Source: an uncultured Clostridia bacterium (GTDB taxonomy: Bacteria; Bacillota; Clostridia; Christensenellales; UBA1242). From it: 64,000 nucleotides of DNA. The stretch is taken from positions 1-64,000 of the forward strand of contig CAKVHW010000002.1 in the NCBI GenBank assembly GCA_934754495.1, written 5' to 3'. The translations under genes and the position numbers were made by a program. Numbering within the stretch: position 1 is the stretch's first letter; each line of letters opens with the position of its first letter. The notes under the pieces are model-generated. The model was not told where the DNA came from and did no database searches. It was given only the letters and a program-made list of their open reading frames with translations. Positions 37,160 to 48,225 of this stretch are shown here, piece by piece.

Positions 37160-38065
37160 TCAAAGCAAAGTAAGGCTATCTAAAAACTTAACCATATACT
37201 CTGGAATTGGTGCCGTAAACTCCATTCTCTCCTTTGTTTTTGGGTGCGTTAAAATAAGTTTGTAAGCATGCAACATCTGCCCCATACTGTAATATTTTTC
37301 GGTTTTGCTTCCATACAACTCATCGCCAACAATTGGGTGATGAAGATACTCACAGTGTACCCTAATTTGGTGAGTTCTGCCAGTTTTCAATTCAAATTCA
37401 ACATAATCGTATTTTTTATAATGAGTTAGCACTTTGTAGTTTGTTTGAGCAAGCCTTCCTGTGTCACTAACCGCCATTTTAAGTCTGTTTTTCTTACTGC
37501 GGTCAATATATGTTACTATTTGTCCTTCGTCTTGTTTTAGGTTTCCTTCAACCACTGCTCTATAAATCCTATGGCATTCTTTAGTTGAAATTTGCTTACT
37601 TAATTCAACATGTGCAAAGTCGTTTTTCGCCACAACAATTAGTCCTGTTGTGTTTTTGTCTAGCCTATGCACAATGCCAGGTCTAACAACCCCATTTATA
37701 CCACTAAGATCTCTAATGTTGTACAAAAGCGCATTAACAAGTGTGCCACTATAATTCCCAACCGCTGGGTGAACAACCATATTTTTAGGTTTGTTTATAA
37801 CCGCAAAATACTCGTCTTCATACACAATGTCAAGGTCAATTTTTTCTGGTTTTACTTCTAGTGAAATGGGCTCTGGAATTTCAACATCAATTGCATCACC
37901 AGTTTTCAATTCGTATCCCGCCTTAACAGTTTTACCATTAACAAGCACATCACCATTTACAATCAAGTTTTTTAAAAACGAACGTGTGCGGTCATTAAAT
38001 TTTTCGTGCAAAAATATGTCTAGTCTAGTAGGCTTTCCATCATAATCAATTATCATTCTTATCAC
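37160..38065 (-). CDS. rluD: RluD/RluA-family 23S rRNA pseudouridine synthase
   Basis: 301 aa. An N-terminal S4 RNA-binding domain (TRLDIFLHEKFNDRTRSFLKNLI, NGKTVKAG) precedes a catalytic domain with the signature GIVHRLDKNTTGLIVVAK, where the Asp is catalytic, and GRTHQIRVHCEYLHHPIVGDELYG. The large RluA/RluD class acts on 23S rRNA helix 69. It overlaps lspA by 20 bases; the lspA-rluD pair is widespread in Firmicutes. Confidence 0.93.
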   Translation of the reverse strand: MIRMIIDYDGKPTRLDIFLHEKFNDRTRSFLKNLIVNGDVLVNGKTVKAGYELKTGDAIDVEIPEPISLEVKPEKIDLDIVYEDEYFAVINKPKNMVVHPAVGNYSGTLVNALLYNIRDLSGINGVVRPGIVHRLDKNTTGLIVVAKNDFAHVELSKQISTKECHRIYRAVVEGNLKQDEGQIVTYIDRSKKNRLKMAVSDTGRLAQTNYKVLTHYKKYDYVEFELKTGRTHQIRVHCEYLHHPIVGDELYGSKTEKYYSMGQMLHAYKLILTHPKTKERMEFTAPIPEYMVKFLDSLTLL

Positions 38066-38594
38066 CTTCTACACTAGGTTTTTTATTGTTTTTAATTGTA
38101 ACCACTAAAAAGTAGATTGCGTACATTACACAACCCACACTTATGCACACATCTGCAAAGTTGCAAATTGGGAAATTACCTAAGAAATCAAATGAAATAA
38201 AGTCTCTTACATAATGTAAAAACAAACGATCAACTAGATTGCCAAAAGCACCAGCAATTATAAGCCCTACCGCCACTGCAGACAAAGGGCTTTTATCTTT
38301 AAAACTATAATCAAGCCATATAAACACGGCAATAAATATTACGCTAAAAATGGTCAAAAACACCGTACTATTGTTAAAAATACTAAATGCCGCACCTGTA
38401 TTTTCGGTATATGTAAATGACAAAAAACCTTTTATTACAGTGATATTTTCGTATTGACCAGACGAAAATCTTTCGCTAAATTTAGATGCAAAAATGGCCT
38501 TAGTGACTAAATCAACCACCAAACACACAGCAAATATTGATATTTTAATAACTAGACTTTTCCAGTTTTCTTTTAAATACTGTTTAAATTTCAT
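38046..38594 (-). CDS. lspA: Lipoprotein signal peptidase LspA
   Basis: 182 aa with four membrane helices. Aspartic peptidase that removes signal peptides from diacylglyceryl-prolipoproteins. Signatures: NTGAAFSIF, GAFGNLVDRL (first catalytic Asp) and ICNFADVCIS (second catalytic Asp). The ATG at 38594 is preferred, with AAGG close upstream. It pairs with lgt at 51127, which does the preceding lipidation step. Confidence 0.93.
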   Translation of the reverse strand: MKFKQYLKENWKSLVIKISIFAVCLVVDLVTKAIFASKFSERFSSGQYENITVIKGFLSFTYTENTGAAFSIFNNSTVFLTIFSVIFIAVFIWLDYSFKDKSPLSAVAVGLIIAGAFGNLVDRLFLHYVRDFISFDFLGNFPICNFADVCISVGCVMYAIYFLVVTIKNNKKPSVEGDKNDN

Positions 38595-38639
38595 AACCTT
38601 AGTGTACAACAATTTACACCAAATGACAAATAAATAGCC

Positions 38640-39425
38640 CTACATATTATTAAATAAAGTGTAATAATTTAGTTGAATGTTGGTTAAAAGGTACTTACAC
38701 ACACTTGCTTCATTAGTGGAAACAAGCAACTTATTTACAGCCAAATCAATGTCATCTAAAATCATATTACAGTACGTAATTAAGCCATTTATTGCACTAT
38801 TTGCATAGTACTTATTTGTTTCTATTAATGTAAGTCTAATTTCACCAACTTTGGTTTTTAACGTATTTAGGTTGTTTGCTCCTGAAACATTCGTAAGACC
38901 ATTGGTGTCAATGCCTATATCTATCTCCGAAATTCTACCCGCTACTTCATCAAGTTTTCTTACACAATTTAAAATGTTTTTTTTATCTATCTTTTTAAGA
39001 TTTTTTATTTTAATATTCTTTGTTTTGGTAGTAAATGTTTTCACACAGCCGTCATAAGTTGTTGTGCCTATATTTTCTAACACTTTTTTAGCATCGCTTT
39101 CCTGCTCGTAAATCCTTGCAACAACTATATATTTCTCGCCTTTATATATGTAGCCAGCCCCACCTGCATTTTCAAGCCAAACTGCACATTTTCTTGCATC
39201 GTTTTCGGTTTCAAATTCGCCAAAACACAAAGCATAAAATGTGGTTTTGTTAATTTTTATTTTATTTGTCCCAACATACAATTCCCCAGTTAATAAGTTA
39301 GCCAAAAACTTGCCTAAAAACAATATTGCTACTGCTATTATTAAAATTAACACAACAGTAAAAAAACGTTTAAAAATCATGCGTTTTTTAGTTTTTGCAT
39401 AGTTTCTGTTATAACTTTTTGGCAT
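38640..39425 (-). CDS. Membrane-anchored SPOR-like protein, 261 aa
   Basis: A basic cytoplasmic N-terminus, one membrane segment (FFTVVLILIIAVAILFLGKF), then an extracellular region whose first 80 residues read like a divergent SPOR domain (TTFYALCFGEFETENDARKCAVWLENAGGAGYIYKGEKYIVVARIYEQESDAKKVL). SPOR domains bind denuded septal peptidoglycan; binding here is inference. The C-terminal half is helical and unrecognised. The start is uncertain: AAAGGA abuts one ATG (39437), and a second follows four codons later (39425). Confidence 0.7.
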   Translation of the reverse strand: MPKSYNRNYAKTKKRMIFKRFFTVVLILIIAVAILFLGKFLANLLTGELYVGTNKIKINKTTFYALCFGEFETENDARKCAVWLENAGGAGYIYKGEKYIVVARIYEQESDAKKVLENIGTTTYDGCVKTFTTKTKNIKIKNLKKIDKKNILNCVRKLDEVAGRISEIDIGIDTNGLTNVSGANNLNTLKTKVGEIRLTLIETNKYYANSAINGLITYCNMILDDIDLAVNKLLVSTNEASVCKYLLTNIQLNYYTLFNNM

Positions 39426-39517
39426 AAAAATTTGCATTTCCTTTAATATGAATTTTATACTTATAATATATTTTTTAAAACCGCAAAATATTTGCAAAAA
39501 ACCTAATTTGTCACATG

Positions 39518-39546
39518 TTGACGTTTTAAAAAAATATAAATATAAA
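39518..39546 (+). promoter_or_regulatory. Promoter of groES-groEL
   Basis: -35 TTGACG at 39518-39523, 17-base spacer, -10 TATAAA at 39541-39546. GTCA-N5-TGAC overlaps the -35. No CIRCE element (TTAGCACTC-N9-GAGTGCTAA) is present. Confidence 0.75.
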
Positions 39547-39560
39547 ATAGGAGTAATTAT

Positions 39561-41403
<1,843 letters not shown>

Positions 41404-41542
41404 TATGGAAATAATATTAAAATATTAAAAACAAGATATTAAAAACACAAATGCACCCTTTCCGATTTAAGATTTAAATATTTAATATTCATACAATACT
41501 TTTGCATAAATATACAAACACATAAACTACTATTCAAACAAC

Positions 41543-41575
41543 AAAAAAATACTGCAAATTGCAGTATTTTTTTTA
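41543..41575. terminator. Bidirectional terminator between groEL and 41596 gene
   Basis: Hairpin AAAAATACTGCAA / TTGCAGTATTTTT, with A/T-runs on both sides, serving both convergent transcripts. Confidence 0.92.
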
Positions 41576-41595
41576 CTTTTTAATTCCTATTAAAA

Positions 41596-42282
41596 TTAAA
41601 CCAATTTGTTGTAATTATACATATTCCAAGGTGTTTCATCTGTTGGTGGCAAAACCTTAAATGTTAGTATCTGACCACTAACTGGGTGTTTAAACCTTAA
41701 GAAATATGCCCAAAGTGCAAGTTTTTTATTAGGTGTAGCAACTCCATATTTTGCGTCCCCTACTAAGGCACAACCAATATGTTTAAATTGCACTCTAATT
41801 TGGTGACTTCTACCTGTAAATAAGTTTACTTCCACCAATGCTCTGCCACCTACACTATCTAGCACCTTATATTCAAGTTCGGCTAGTTTTGCACCGCTTG
41901 TAAGTTGTGGTACAACAGTAACAGTGTTTGTTTTAGGATTTTTAAGCAAGTAGTTTGATAGTTTTCCACTTTCCTTTTCAGGAACCTTACTTGTTACTGC
42001 CAAATACTTTTTGGTCATATCTTTATTTTTTACTTGTTCGCTTAGCCTTGTTGCGGCTTTGCTTGTTTTTGCAAAAACCATAACACCGCCAGTAGGTCTA
42101 TCCAACCTATGAACAAGCCCAACAAACACATTACCTGGCTTGTTGTATTTTTCCTTAATATAATCCTTAACCATAGTAAGCATATCAAGGTCTTTGCTTT
42201 CGTCTTCTTGGGTTGGCACGTTTTGTGGCTTTAACACCACAATAACGTGATTATCTTCATATAGTACATTAAGTTTTTCCAT
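41596..42282 (-). CDS. RluA-family pseudouridine synthase, 228 aa
   Basis: A short form lacking the S4 domain. Catalytic signature GLVHRLDRPTGGVMVFAKT (about residues 55-73), then LFTGRSHQIRVQFKHIGCALVGDAKYG. It opens EKLNVLYEDNHVIVVLKPQNV. The target RNA cannot be told from the sequence. It lies 18 bases after ileS and probably shares its T-box-controlled transcript. This is the second RluA-type enzyme in the window. Confidence 0.92.
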   Translation of the reverse strand: MEKLNVLYEDNHVIVVLKPQNVPTQEDESKDLDMLTMVKDYIKEKYNKPGNVFVGLVHRLDRPTGGVMVFAKTSKAATRLSEQVKNKDMTKKYLAVTSKVPEKESGKLSNYLLKNPKTNTVTVVPQLTSGAKLAELEYKVLDSVGGRALVEVNLFTGRSHQIRVQFKHIGCALVGDAKYGVATPNKKLALWAYFLRFKHPVSGQILTFKVLPPTDETPWNMYNYNKLV

Positions 42283-42300
42283 ATTATTCCCCCAAGCACT

Positions 42301-45300
42301 CTATCTTCTAATAAAAACTTTTAACATTTTGTCGTTAAGATTAAAGTCTTCACTAAATTCACCATTTGTGCCACAAGTAATGCTTAATGCCAAAACGTCT
42401 TGCTTAATTTGGTCTGCAAATTTTAAGATAACATCAACAACATCTTTTTCACCACTAATTTCAATATAAATTCTATCGGTTACTACATAGCCCGATGCTT
42501 TTCTTAAATTTTGAACCTTGCTTACAAATTCTCTGTACATTCCCTCATCAAGAAGTTCTTGAGTAAGATGTGTATCAAGTATTACAGCAACATTTCCGTC
42601 AGTAGCCGAAGCAAAACCTTCTTTTTGACTAACAGAAATTAGTAAGTCGTCTTTACTAAACTCTACTTCATCGCCGTCAATTGTGGTCTTAAATACTTCA
42701 CCACTTTCCACCGTTTTAACCACTTGCATAGCATCACAAGTTGTCAAAAATTCTCTAATAGCATTAAGTTTTTTTCCATATTTTGGTCCAATGGTTTTTA
42801 ATTGTGGTTTTAATGTGTAATTTACAAACTTAGACAAATCTTCATGTTGCATAACTTCCTTAACATTCAATTCGTCTTTTAGGATTTGAATTAATTCCTT
42901 TGGTAAGTTTGTCTTATTATTTGCATCTGTTAAGTATAGTTCACCAAGCGGTTGACGATTTTTAATGTTGCTTGTATTTCTTGCACTACGTCCAAGTTCA
43001 GTATAAGTTCTCACAAGTTCCATTTGTTTGCCAAGTTTTGTGTTAATATAAGCCTTATCAGCCTTAGGATAATCACACAAATGCACACTCTTTGGTTGAG
43101 TTTTATCAAACCCAAGAACAATGTTTTGATAGATTGTTTCACTCATAAATGGTGTAAATGGTGCCGATAGTTTTGCATAAGTAGAAAGAACAGTATAAAG
43201 TGTAACATATGCCGCTTTTTTATCTTCGCTAAAATCTTCGCCCCAATATCTTTTACGGCAAAGTCTAATATACCAGTTTGAAAGTTTGTCTACAAAGTCT
43301 TCCATTGCCCTACTACTTTCGGTTACATGGAACTTATCAAGTTCGGAGCATACATACTCAATAAGCTTGTTTAGTTCACTTAAAATCCACTTATCCATAA
43401 CCGACAACTTGCAGTCTTTTAGCGAGTATTTGCTAGGGTCAAATTTATCAATATCAGCATAAAGCACATAGAATGCATAAGTGTTCCACAATGTTCCAAA
43501 ATACTTCTTTTGGCTTTCAGTAACAGTGTTTTCAGTTAAAATTAAGTTGTTCCAAGGTTGACTACCAGTATAGAATGTCCAACGTACAGGGTCTGCACCC
43601 ATTTTGCCTAGCATTTCCATAGGTGGAACATAGTTTCCAAGGCTCTTACTTAATTTTCTGCCCTGGTCATCAACAACCATTCCGTTGGCAATACATGTCT
43701 CATATGGGCTTTTATTAAATAGTGCTGTTGAGATTGCTTGAAGCGCATAAAACCAGCCACGAGTTTGGTCAATTCCTTCGCTAATAAATTGCGCAGGGAA
43801 ACTTTCTTTAAATAATTCTTTGTTCTCAAAAGGATAATGATGTTGAGCAAATGGCATACTACCCGAATCAAACCAGCAGTCAATAACTTCTGGTTCACGG
43901 TGCATGGTTTTTCCACACTTAGGGCAAGTCATTGTAAGTGCATCAACATAAGGCTTATGAAGTTCAATATCACCATCAACATGGCATAGTTCTTTAAGTT
44001 CTGCCTTACTACCCATAACATGATAGTGACCGCATTCGCACATCCAAACAGGAAGCGGTGTGCCCCAATATCTGTCACGGCTTAAACACCAGTCAATGTT
44101 GTTTTCAAGGAAGTTACCCATTCTGCCATTTTTTACACTTTCTGGCAACCAATTAACTGTGTTGTTGTTTTTAACCATGTCTTTTCTAAGCTCGGTTGTT
44201 TTTACAAACCAACTACTTCTTGCAAAGTATATAAGTGGGCTATGACAACGCCAGCAATGTGGATAACTGTGTACATGTTTTTGTGATTTAAACACCTTAC
44301 CTACTGCACGCAAATCCTCAACAATTTCATCGTTTTTTGTAAATACATCTTCGCCAGCATATTTACCACAATTGCTTGTGAATTTACCAAATTTATCTAC
44401 CAATTGAATAAATGGCAAGTTATATTTTCTGCCAACATTAGAGTCATCTTCACCAAATGCCGGAGCAATATGAACAATTCCTGTACCATCTGTAAGTGTA
44501 ACATAAGGATCACAAGTTACAAAGTACCCCTTACTTGCTTCTTTTTCGTCAACAAAGTCAAATAACGGAACATATTTTTTGTATTCAAGGGTTTTACCTT
44601 TAAATGTGTCTACAATTTCATATTCGCCGTCTTTAAAATGTGCACCAAGAAGTGCTTTTGCTAAAATATAGTACTCACCATTAGCCAAAACCTTAACATA
44701 ATCTTCGTCTGCATTCACGCAAAGCGCAATGTTTGAAGGAAGTGTCCAAGGTGTGGTTGTCCATGCTAAGAAATATGTGTCTGGCATATCTACACTTTTA
44801 AACTTAGCAACAACTGTTGTGTCCTTGCGGTCTTCATAACCTTGTGCTAGTTCGTGAGAAGAAAGTGCTGTTCCACAACGTGGGCAACTAGGTAAAATCT
44901 TGTAACCTTTGTAAAGTAGACCCTTTTTGTCCATTTCTTTTAAAGCCCACCACACACTTTCAATATAACTATCGTAATATGTCACGTAGTAATCGTCTTC
45001 CATATTAACAAAATAGCCAACACGGTCGGAAAATTCTTTCCAAATATCAACATATTTCCAAACATTTTCTTTACAGCGTTTTATAAACTTTTCTACACCA
45101 TACTCTTCAATTTGCTGTTTTCCACTAATTCCTAGTTCTTTTTCAACAGATAGTTCTACTGGAAGACCATGAGTATCCCAGCCACCCTTACGAGGAACAA
45201 AATACCCTTGCATTGATTTATAACGAGTAAACACGTCTTTTAGTACTCTAGTAAGAACGTGTCCCGAGTGTGGAACACCATTTGCAGTAGGTGGACCCTC

Positions 45301-45432
45301 ATAGAAATTAAAGCGCTTTGCACCTTTATTTCTAGACATACATTGTTTTTTAATGTCGTTTTCTCTCCAAAAATTCAAAACTTCTTGTTCTTGTTTTGGA
45401 AAATTAAGATTAGCATCAACCTTTTTATACAT
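42301..45432 (-). CDS. ileS: Isoleucyl-tRNA synthetase
   Basis: 1043 aa. Class I synthetase. The HIGH motif reads PHSGHV near residue 56, and KMSKS reads GRKLSKSLGN near 600. The editing domain lies between (FLAWTTTPWTLPSN; the WTTTPWT motif is intact), and a paired-Cys cluster LPSCPRCGTALSSHE lies near 184. The long form without a C-terminal zinc tail ends in a divergent anticodon-binding domain and beta region (LDEGMYREFVSKVQNLRK, as in the eukaryote-like IleS type that is often mupirocin-tolerant). A T-box leader controls it. Confidence 0.96.
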   Translation of the reverse strand: MYKKVDANLNFPKQEQEVLNFWRENDIKKQCMSRNKGAKRFNFYEGPPTANGVPHSGHVLTRVLKDVFTRYKSMQGYFVPRKGGWDTHGLPVELSVEKELGISGKQQIEEYGVEKFIKRCKENVWKYVDIWKEFSDRVGYFVNMEDDYYVTYYDSYIESVWWALKEMDKKGLLYKGYKILPSCPRCGTALSSHELAQGYEDRKDTTVVAKFKSVDMPDTYFLAWTTTPWTLPSNIALCVNADEDYVKVLANGEYYILAKALLGAHFKDGEYEIVDTFKGKTLEYKKYVPLFDFVDEKEASKGYFVTCDPYVTLTDGTGIVHIAPAFGEDDSNVGRKYNLPFIQLVDKFGKFTSNCGKYAGEDVFTKNDEIVEDLRAVGKVFKSQKHVHSYPHCWRCHSPLIYFARSSWFVKTTELRKDMVKNNNTVNWLPESVKNGRMGNFLENNIDWCLSRDRYWGTPLPVWMCECGHYHVMGSKAELKELCHVDGDIELHKPYVDALTMTCPKCGKTMHREPEVIDCWFDSGSMPFAQHHYPFENKELFKESFPAQFISEGIDQTRGWFYALQAISTALFNKSPYETCIANGMVVDDQGRKLSKSLGNYVPPMEMLGKMGADPVRWTFYTGSQPWNNLILTENTVTESQKKYFGTLWNTYAFYVLYADIDKFDPSKYSLKDCKLSVMDKWILSELNKLIEYVCSELDKFHVTESSRAMEDFVDKLSNWYIRLCRKRYWGEDFSEDKKAAYVTLYTVLSTYAKLSAPFTPFMSETIYQNIVLGFDKTQPKSVHLCDYPKADKAYINTKLGKQMELVRTYTELGRSARNTSNIKNRQPLGELYLTDANNKTNLPKELIQILKDELNVKEVMQHEDLSKFVNYTLKPQLKTIGPKYGKKLNAIREFLTTCDAMQVVKTVESGEVFKTTIDGDEVEFSKDDLLISVSQKEGFASATDGNVAVILDTHLTQELLDEGMYREFVSKVQNLRKASGYVVTDRIYIEISGEKDVVDVILKFADQIKQDVLALSITCGTNGEFSEDFNLNDKMLKVFIRR

Positions 45433-45454
45433 AATACTCTCCTTTTGGTTTAAT

Positions 45455-45716
45455 AAGGCACATTAAAAACAAAAAAGCTTGCTTTTATGTGTTATAAGAA
45501 ACACTTAAAAACAAGCATTTTAACCACTTATAACAATATGCCATCACATACGGTTTCGATAACGGGAAACAGCCGTAGCAAATTACTCCAATTTTCGTCT
45601 GCTCTGCTAAAAGGTGATATTTAATAAGATATGTTTTGGGCTTTCACCATCCGCCCGCTCTCTAAAAACCTTATTCTTATAAAACGTGTCCTTTATCACT
45701 GCATTTTTATTAAACT
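45455..45716 (-). promoter_or_regulatory. Isoleucine T-box riboswitch leader of ileS
   Basis: On the minus strand the leader opens with AGAGAGCGGGCGG (stem I base). The specifier codon AUC (45616-45618) sits in AATATCACC. Next comes a reduced T-box/antiterminator, AAGTGGTTAAAATGC (45515-45529), whose UGGU can pair with an ACCA tRNA end. A long terminator hairpin (45475-45517) with a T-run closes it. Uncharged tRNA-Ile should stabilise the antiterminator. The T-box core is less conserved than usual. Confidence 0.88.
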
Positions 45717-45722
45717 AACATA

Positions 45723-45751
45723 ATTTTAATACAATAATTTTTTAATGTCAA
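45723..45751 (-). promoter_or_regulatory. Promoter of the ileS leader
   Basis: -35 TTGACA at 45746-45751, 17-base spacer, -10 TAAAAT at 45723-45728, minus strand, just after the stop of the CBS-domain gene. Confidence 0.8.
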
Positions 45752-45753
45752 GA

Positions 45754-46488
45754 TTATTTGTAATCATCTAAAACTTTATTTATTTCTAGAATATCTGAAA
45801 CCGCAATAATACCAACTGGTACTTCAACCAAACTTCCACGAGGTGTAATAAGCACGACCGCAAGTTTACGATTTTCTGCAAACAAATTCATAACCCTATC
45901 TATTGTTACATTTTTATCTACAATAGTATAGAAGTTTTCTTCGCCAACATGCTTTACAACATCACCAATATGCGAATTTAAAAACTCGTTAATGTTTTCG
46001 CCATTTGCAAGTCGTTTGCCCATTTCCACCGCTAGTTTTCCAGAATTTGCCACACCAACCAGCATTCCTTCTTTAAAAACAGGAAAACTACTATACCCTG
46101 TTTTGCTCATATAAATTAATGCTTCTTTAAGAGTGATTTTAGCATCAACACATTTCACTTGTTTTACACAAGATGTGTTTATTGCAAGTGGTGGCGTACA
46201 AATAAGATTTGCAATATGTTCATAATCTTTCACAACATCATCAAAAGGCTCTGCAATAACATACTGATCATTTGAATTGTGCACAATGGCATTTCTAAGC
46301 ATCCCATAACTAACCAAATCATCTTCATATTTTCTAACAATACTGTTGTTACGGCTAGCACGTCTTACCGCTTCCGAATAAGTCACAGATGTGCCATAAT
46401 TATTTTGAGCTCTAAGAGCAGATTCTATTTTGTTGTATGCATTAATAAAACGCAATGCATTGTTTGACTTTCCTATACTAATATTCAT
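45754..46488 (-). CDS. CBS-domain protein, 244 aa
   Basis: The N-terminal 90 residues are helical and resemble a HEPN/swt1-like segment (RKYEDDLVSYGMLRNAIVHNSND), a pattern seen in RNA-linked proteins; this part is tentative. The C-terminal 150 residues hold two CBS motifs (KITLKEALIYMSKTGYSSFPVFKEGMLVGVAN and NVTIDRVMNLFAENRKLAVVLITPRG...GIIAVSDIL) that normally bind adenine nucleotides. AAAGGG precedes the ATG. Single gene, head-to-head with the SRP RNA. Confidence 0.85.
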   Translation of the reverse strand: MNISIGKSNNALRFINAYNKIESALRAQNNYGTSVTYSEAVRRASRNNSIVRKYEDDLVSYGMLRNAIVHNSNDQYVIAEPFDDVVKDYEHIANLICTPPLAINTSCVKQVKCVDAKITLKEALIYMSKTGYSSFPVFKEGMLVGVANSGKLAVEMGKRLANGENINEFLNSHIGDVVKHVGEENFYTIVDKNVTIDRVMNLFAENRKLAVVLITPRGSLVEVPVGIIAVSDILEINKVLDDYK

Positions 46489-46668
46489 TGCTTTCCCTTT
46501 GTTAATAAAAATATCATATAAATATTAACACTTTTTTGTAAATTAACCAACTTATTTTATAGTGTTTTTATTTCCGCAATAAATTTTTACGTACTTAAAA
46601 AAGTTGACACTTACTTATATTTTTATTCAATTCGCCAAAATTTGTAGATTTTTAAAATGCCAAAACAC

Positions 46669-46697
46669 TTGCAAAATCACTTAGTATAAGTTATAAT
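46669..46697 (+). promoter_or_regulatory. Promoter of the SRP RNA
   Basis: -35 TTGCAA at 46669-46674, 17-base spacer, perfect TATAAT at 46692-46697. The expected start near 46704 agrees with the RNA 5' end. Confidence 0.85.
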
Positions 46698-46703
46698 ACT
46701 AAA

Positions 46704-46937
46704 TACCGTACTAAGCGGGGAGCTAGTGGTGCCCTATTCCCGAAATCCACTATATGCGGGGCTGAATGCCGTTCTCGGTGTTAGGTTAGGTAATTTTAGA
46801 ACAAATACTAAAATGTTGAATTTAAGGTCTTGTGCAACGTTTTGCTACGAACCATGTCAGGGTCGGAAGACAGCAGCATTAAATAGATTAAAGTGTGTGC
46901 CATAAGGTAGCTTTAAAGGAGTTTCGGTACTTGTTCG
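46704..46937 (+). ncRNA. ffs: Signal recognition particle RNA, large Firmicutes type
   Basis: The 5' Alu-like domain is readable (GGGGAGCTAGTGGTGCCCT, GGGGCTGAATGCCGTTCTCG), and the conserved SRP54-binding helix at 46849-46878 (GAACCATGTCAG, then GGTCGGAAGACAGCAGCA). The 5' TACCG pairs with the 3' CGGTA at 46925-46929. The layout parallels Bacillus scRNA. It scaffolds Ffh for co-translational membrane targeting. The 3' end is approximate. Confidence 0.95.
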
Positions 46938-46945
46938 GGTTATTA

Positions 46946-46980
46946 TAACCGCATCAAAAATGGCTGTGCGGTTTTTTTTG
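46946..46980 (+). terminator. Terminator of the SRP RNA
   Basis: Hairpin AACCGCA / TGCGGTT with an 11-12 base loop, then eight T. Confidence 0.88.
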
Positions 46981-46983
46981 TAC

Positions 46984-47016
46984 AAAAAAAAGATGCTTAT
47001 AATAAAGCATCTTTTA
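46984..47016 (-). terminator. Terminator of the 47021 gene
   Basis: Hairpin AAAGATGCTTTA / TAAGCATCTTT followed by T on the minus strand. Confidence 0.88.
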
Positions 47017-47020
47017 TTTT

Positions 47021-48067
47021 TTATCTTTTTGGTACTACATTAATACCATCTTTAACATTTGGAATTTCGCCCATAACACCAGTAAATTGAAGTTTGTCTG
47101 ATTCCATATTTTTTTCTACTTGTTGTTCTTTTAATTTTTCTGCCATGCTTATGGATTTCCTTATTTCACTTAGTCCATATTTGTGAATGCCTTGCATTTT
47201 GCTATTAGTTGCGGCAAAGTATTCAAGCCTACTATCAGCAGTTGCCATAAGAAAATCAGGATCATAACCCCCAACCATAGTTGTAAGTTGTTGTCTTAAT
47301 TCATCAATTTGTTTTTGTGTAGCCTCTAAATCAAAATTTGGGTCATTGCTATCTAGTGCTTTAGCGGTTTCCCTATTTAGTTCTCCTATTTTATCCGAAA
47401 TATCAAATACTTGCTTGTAAGGTGACAATTCTTCAGCATTTTCAAGAACTTTAATGCCAAAGCCATTTAATTTAATGCTTTCACTTAAATCCTTAACTGT
47501 TTCTTGATCTGGACCACCCTCTAAGCGAATTCCACCATTAATTGTAGCAGGTTTTCCGTTTTTTGTTGTAAATGATTTTGATTTTTCTTCATTTAAAGAT
47601 TTTTCAAGTTCTTTTTTCTCTTTTGCCAAACTTGTAAGCATTGGATAAATATTGTATCCATCATGAACATATGTATTAACAATTTTATTTGCTTTTTCAG
47701 CCTTTCTACCCCAGTCAACAACAGTGTTGCCTTTAGAATATTTAGCACCTGTAGCAACCATTCCTATCAATTGTCTAATACTTTGCTCTGTTGGAACACC
47801 AACTTCCATATATTCCAAATCCATATTTTCAACTGATGTTTGTTCATCAAAAATAGCATTAGTATCCTTAGCTTCTTGTTTTTGAATCTCAATAAACTTT
47901 TTCTTTAAATCGCTTATTTCCTTTTCAGATAATTTGTCTAGATTATCATAAGCATAAGCAATACTATAATAATCCATTATCTCTTGAAAATTATCATTAT
48001 CTCTTGATGGCTCGTAGTATTTTGCTCTATAACTTTCAATCCATTTTTTTAAACTAAATCCTTTCAT
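47021..48067 (-). CDS. Hypothetical helical protein with poly-G promoter, 348 aa
   Basis: Not recognised. Begins MKGFSLKKWIESYRAKYYEP. Predominantly charged alpha-helix (QKQEAKDTNAIFDEQ, EKKELEKSLNEEKSKS, QKQIDELRQQLTTMVGG). One Gly-rich island ATINGGIRLEGGPDQETV lies near residue 180. No signal peptide or membrane helix, so probably cytosolic. AAAGGG precedes the ATG. Its promoter spacer is short and includes a run of ten G, which makes on/off switching plausible. It has its own terminator. Confidence 0.75.
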   Translation of the reverse strand: MKGFSLKKWIESYRAKYYEPSRDNDNFQEIMDYYSIAYAYDNLDKLSEKEISDLKKKFIEIQKQEAKDTNAIFDEQTSVENMDLEYMEVGVPTEQSIRQLIGMVATGAKYSKGNTVVDWGRKAEKANKIVNTYVHDGYNIYPMLTSLAKEKKELEKSLNEEKSKSFTTKNGKPATINGGIRLEGGPDQETVKDLSESIKLNGFGIKVLENAEELSPYKQVFDISDKIGELNRETAKALDSNDPNFDLEATQKQIDELRQQLTTMVGGYDPDFLMATADSRLEYFAATNSKMQGIHKYGLSEIRKSISMAEKLKEQQVEKNMESDKLQFTGVMGEIPNVKDGINVVPKR

Positions 48068-48095
48068 ACATTTTCCCTTTTGTTATTTTTTTCTT

Positions 48096-48122
48096 AGTAT
48101 ACCCCCCCCCCGCAAAAGTCAA
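48096..48122 (-). promoter_or_regulatory. Poly-G-spaced promoter of the 47021 gene
   Basis: -35 TTGACT at 48117-48122, -10 TATACT at 48096-48101, minus strand. The spacer is only 15 bases: TTTGC plus a run of ten G (C10 on the plus strand, 48102-48111). Gain of two G would give the optimal 17. Confidence 0.75.
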
Positions 48123-48191
48123 GGGAAATCAACATTTTTTTGATTTTTTTACACAATAAAATGGCAAATATCATTAATACTATGCAAAAAT

Positions 48192-48225
48192 CAAAAAAAC
48201 ACCCTAATTTCTGGGTGTTTTTTCC
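48192..48225 (-). terminator. Terminator of the 48204 gene
   Basis: Hairpin AAACACCCAGA / TTAGGGTGTTTT followed by T. It overlaps the 3' end of the gene. A TACTATGCAAA word lies just beyond (48178-48188). Confidence 0.85.

Noticed and set aside
38594..38629. TTGTCA-N17-TACACT as an lspA promoter
   Set aside because: The transcript would start at the ATG and leave out the ribosome site; the -10 match is poor.
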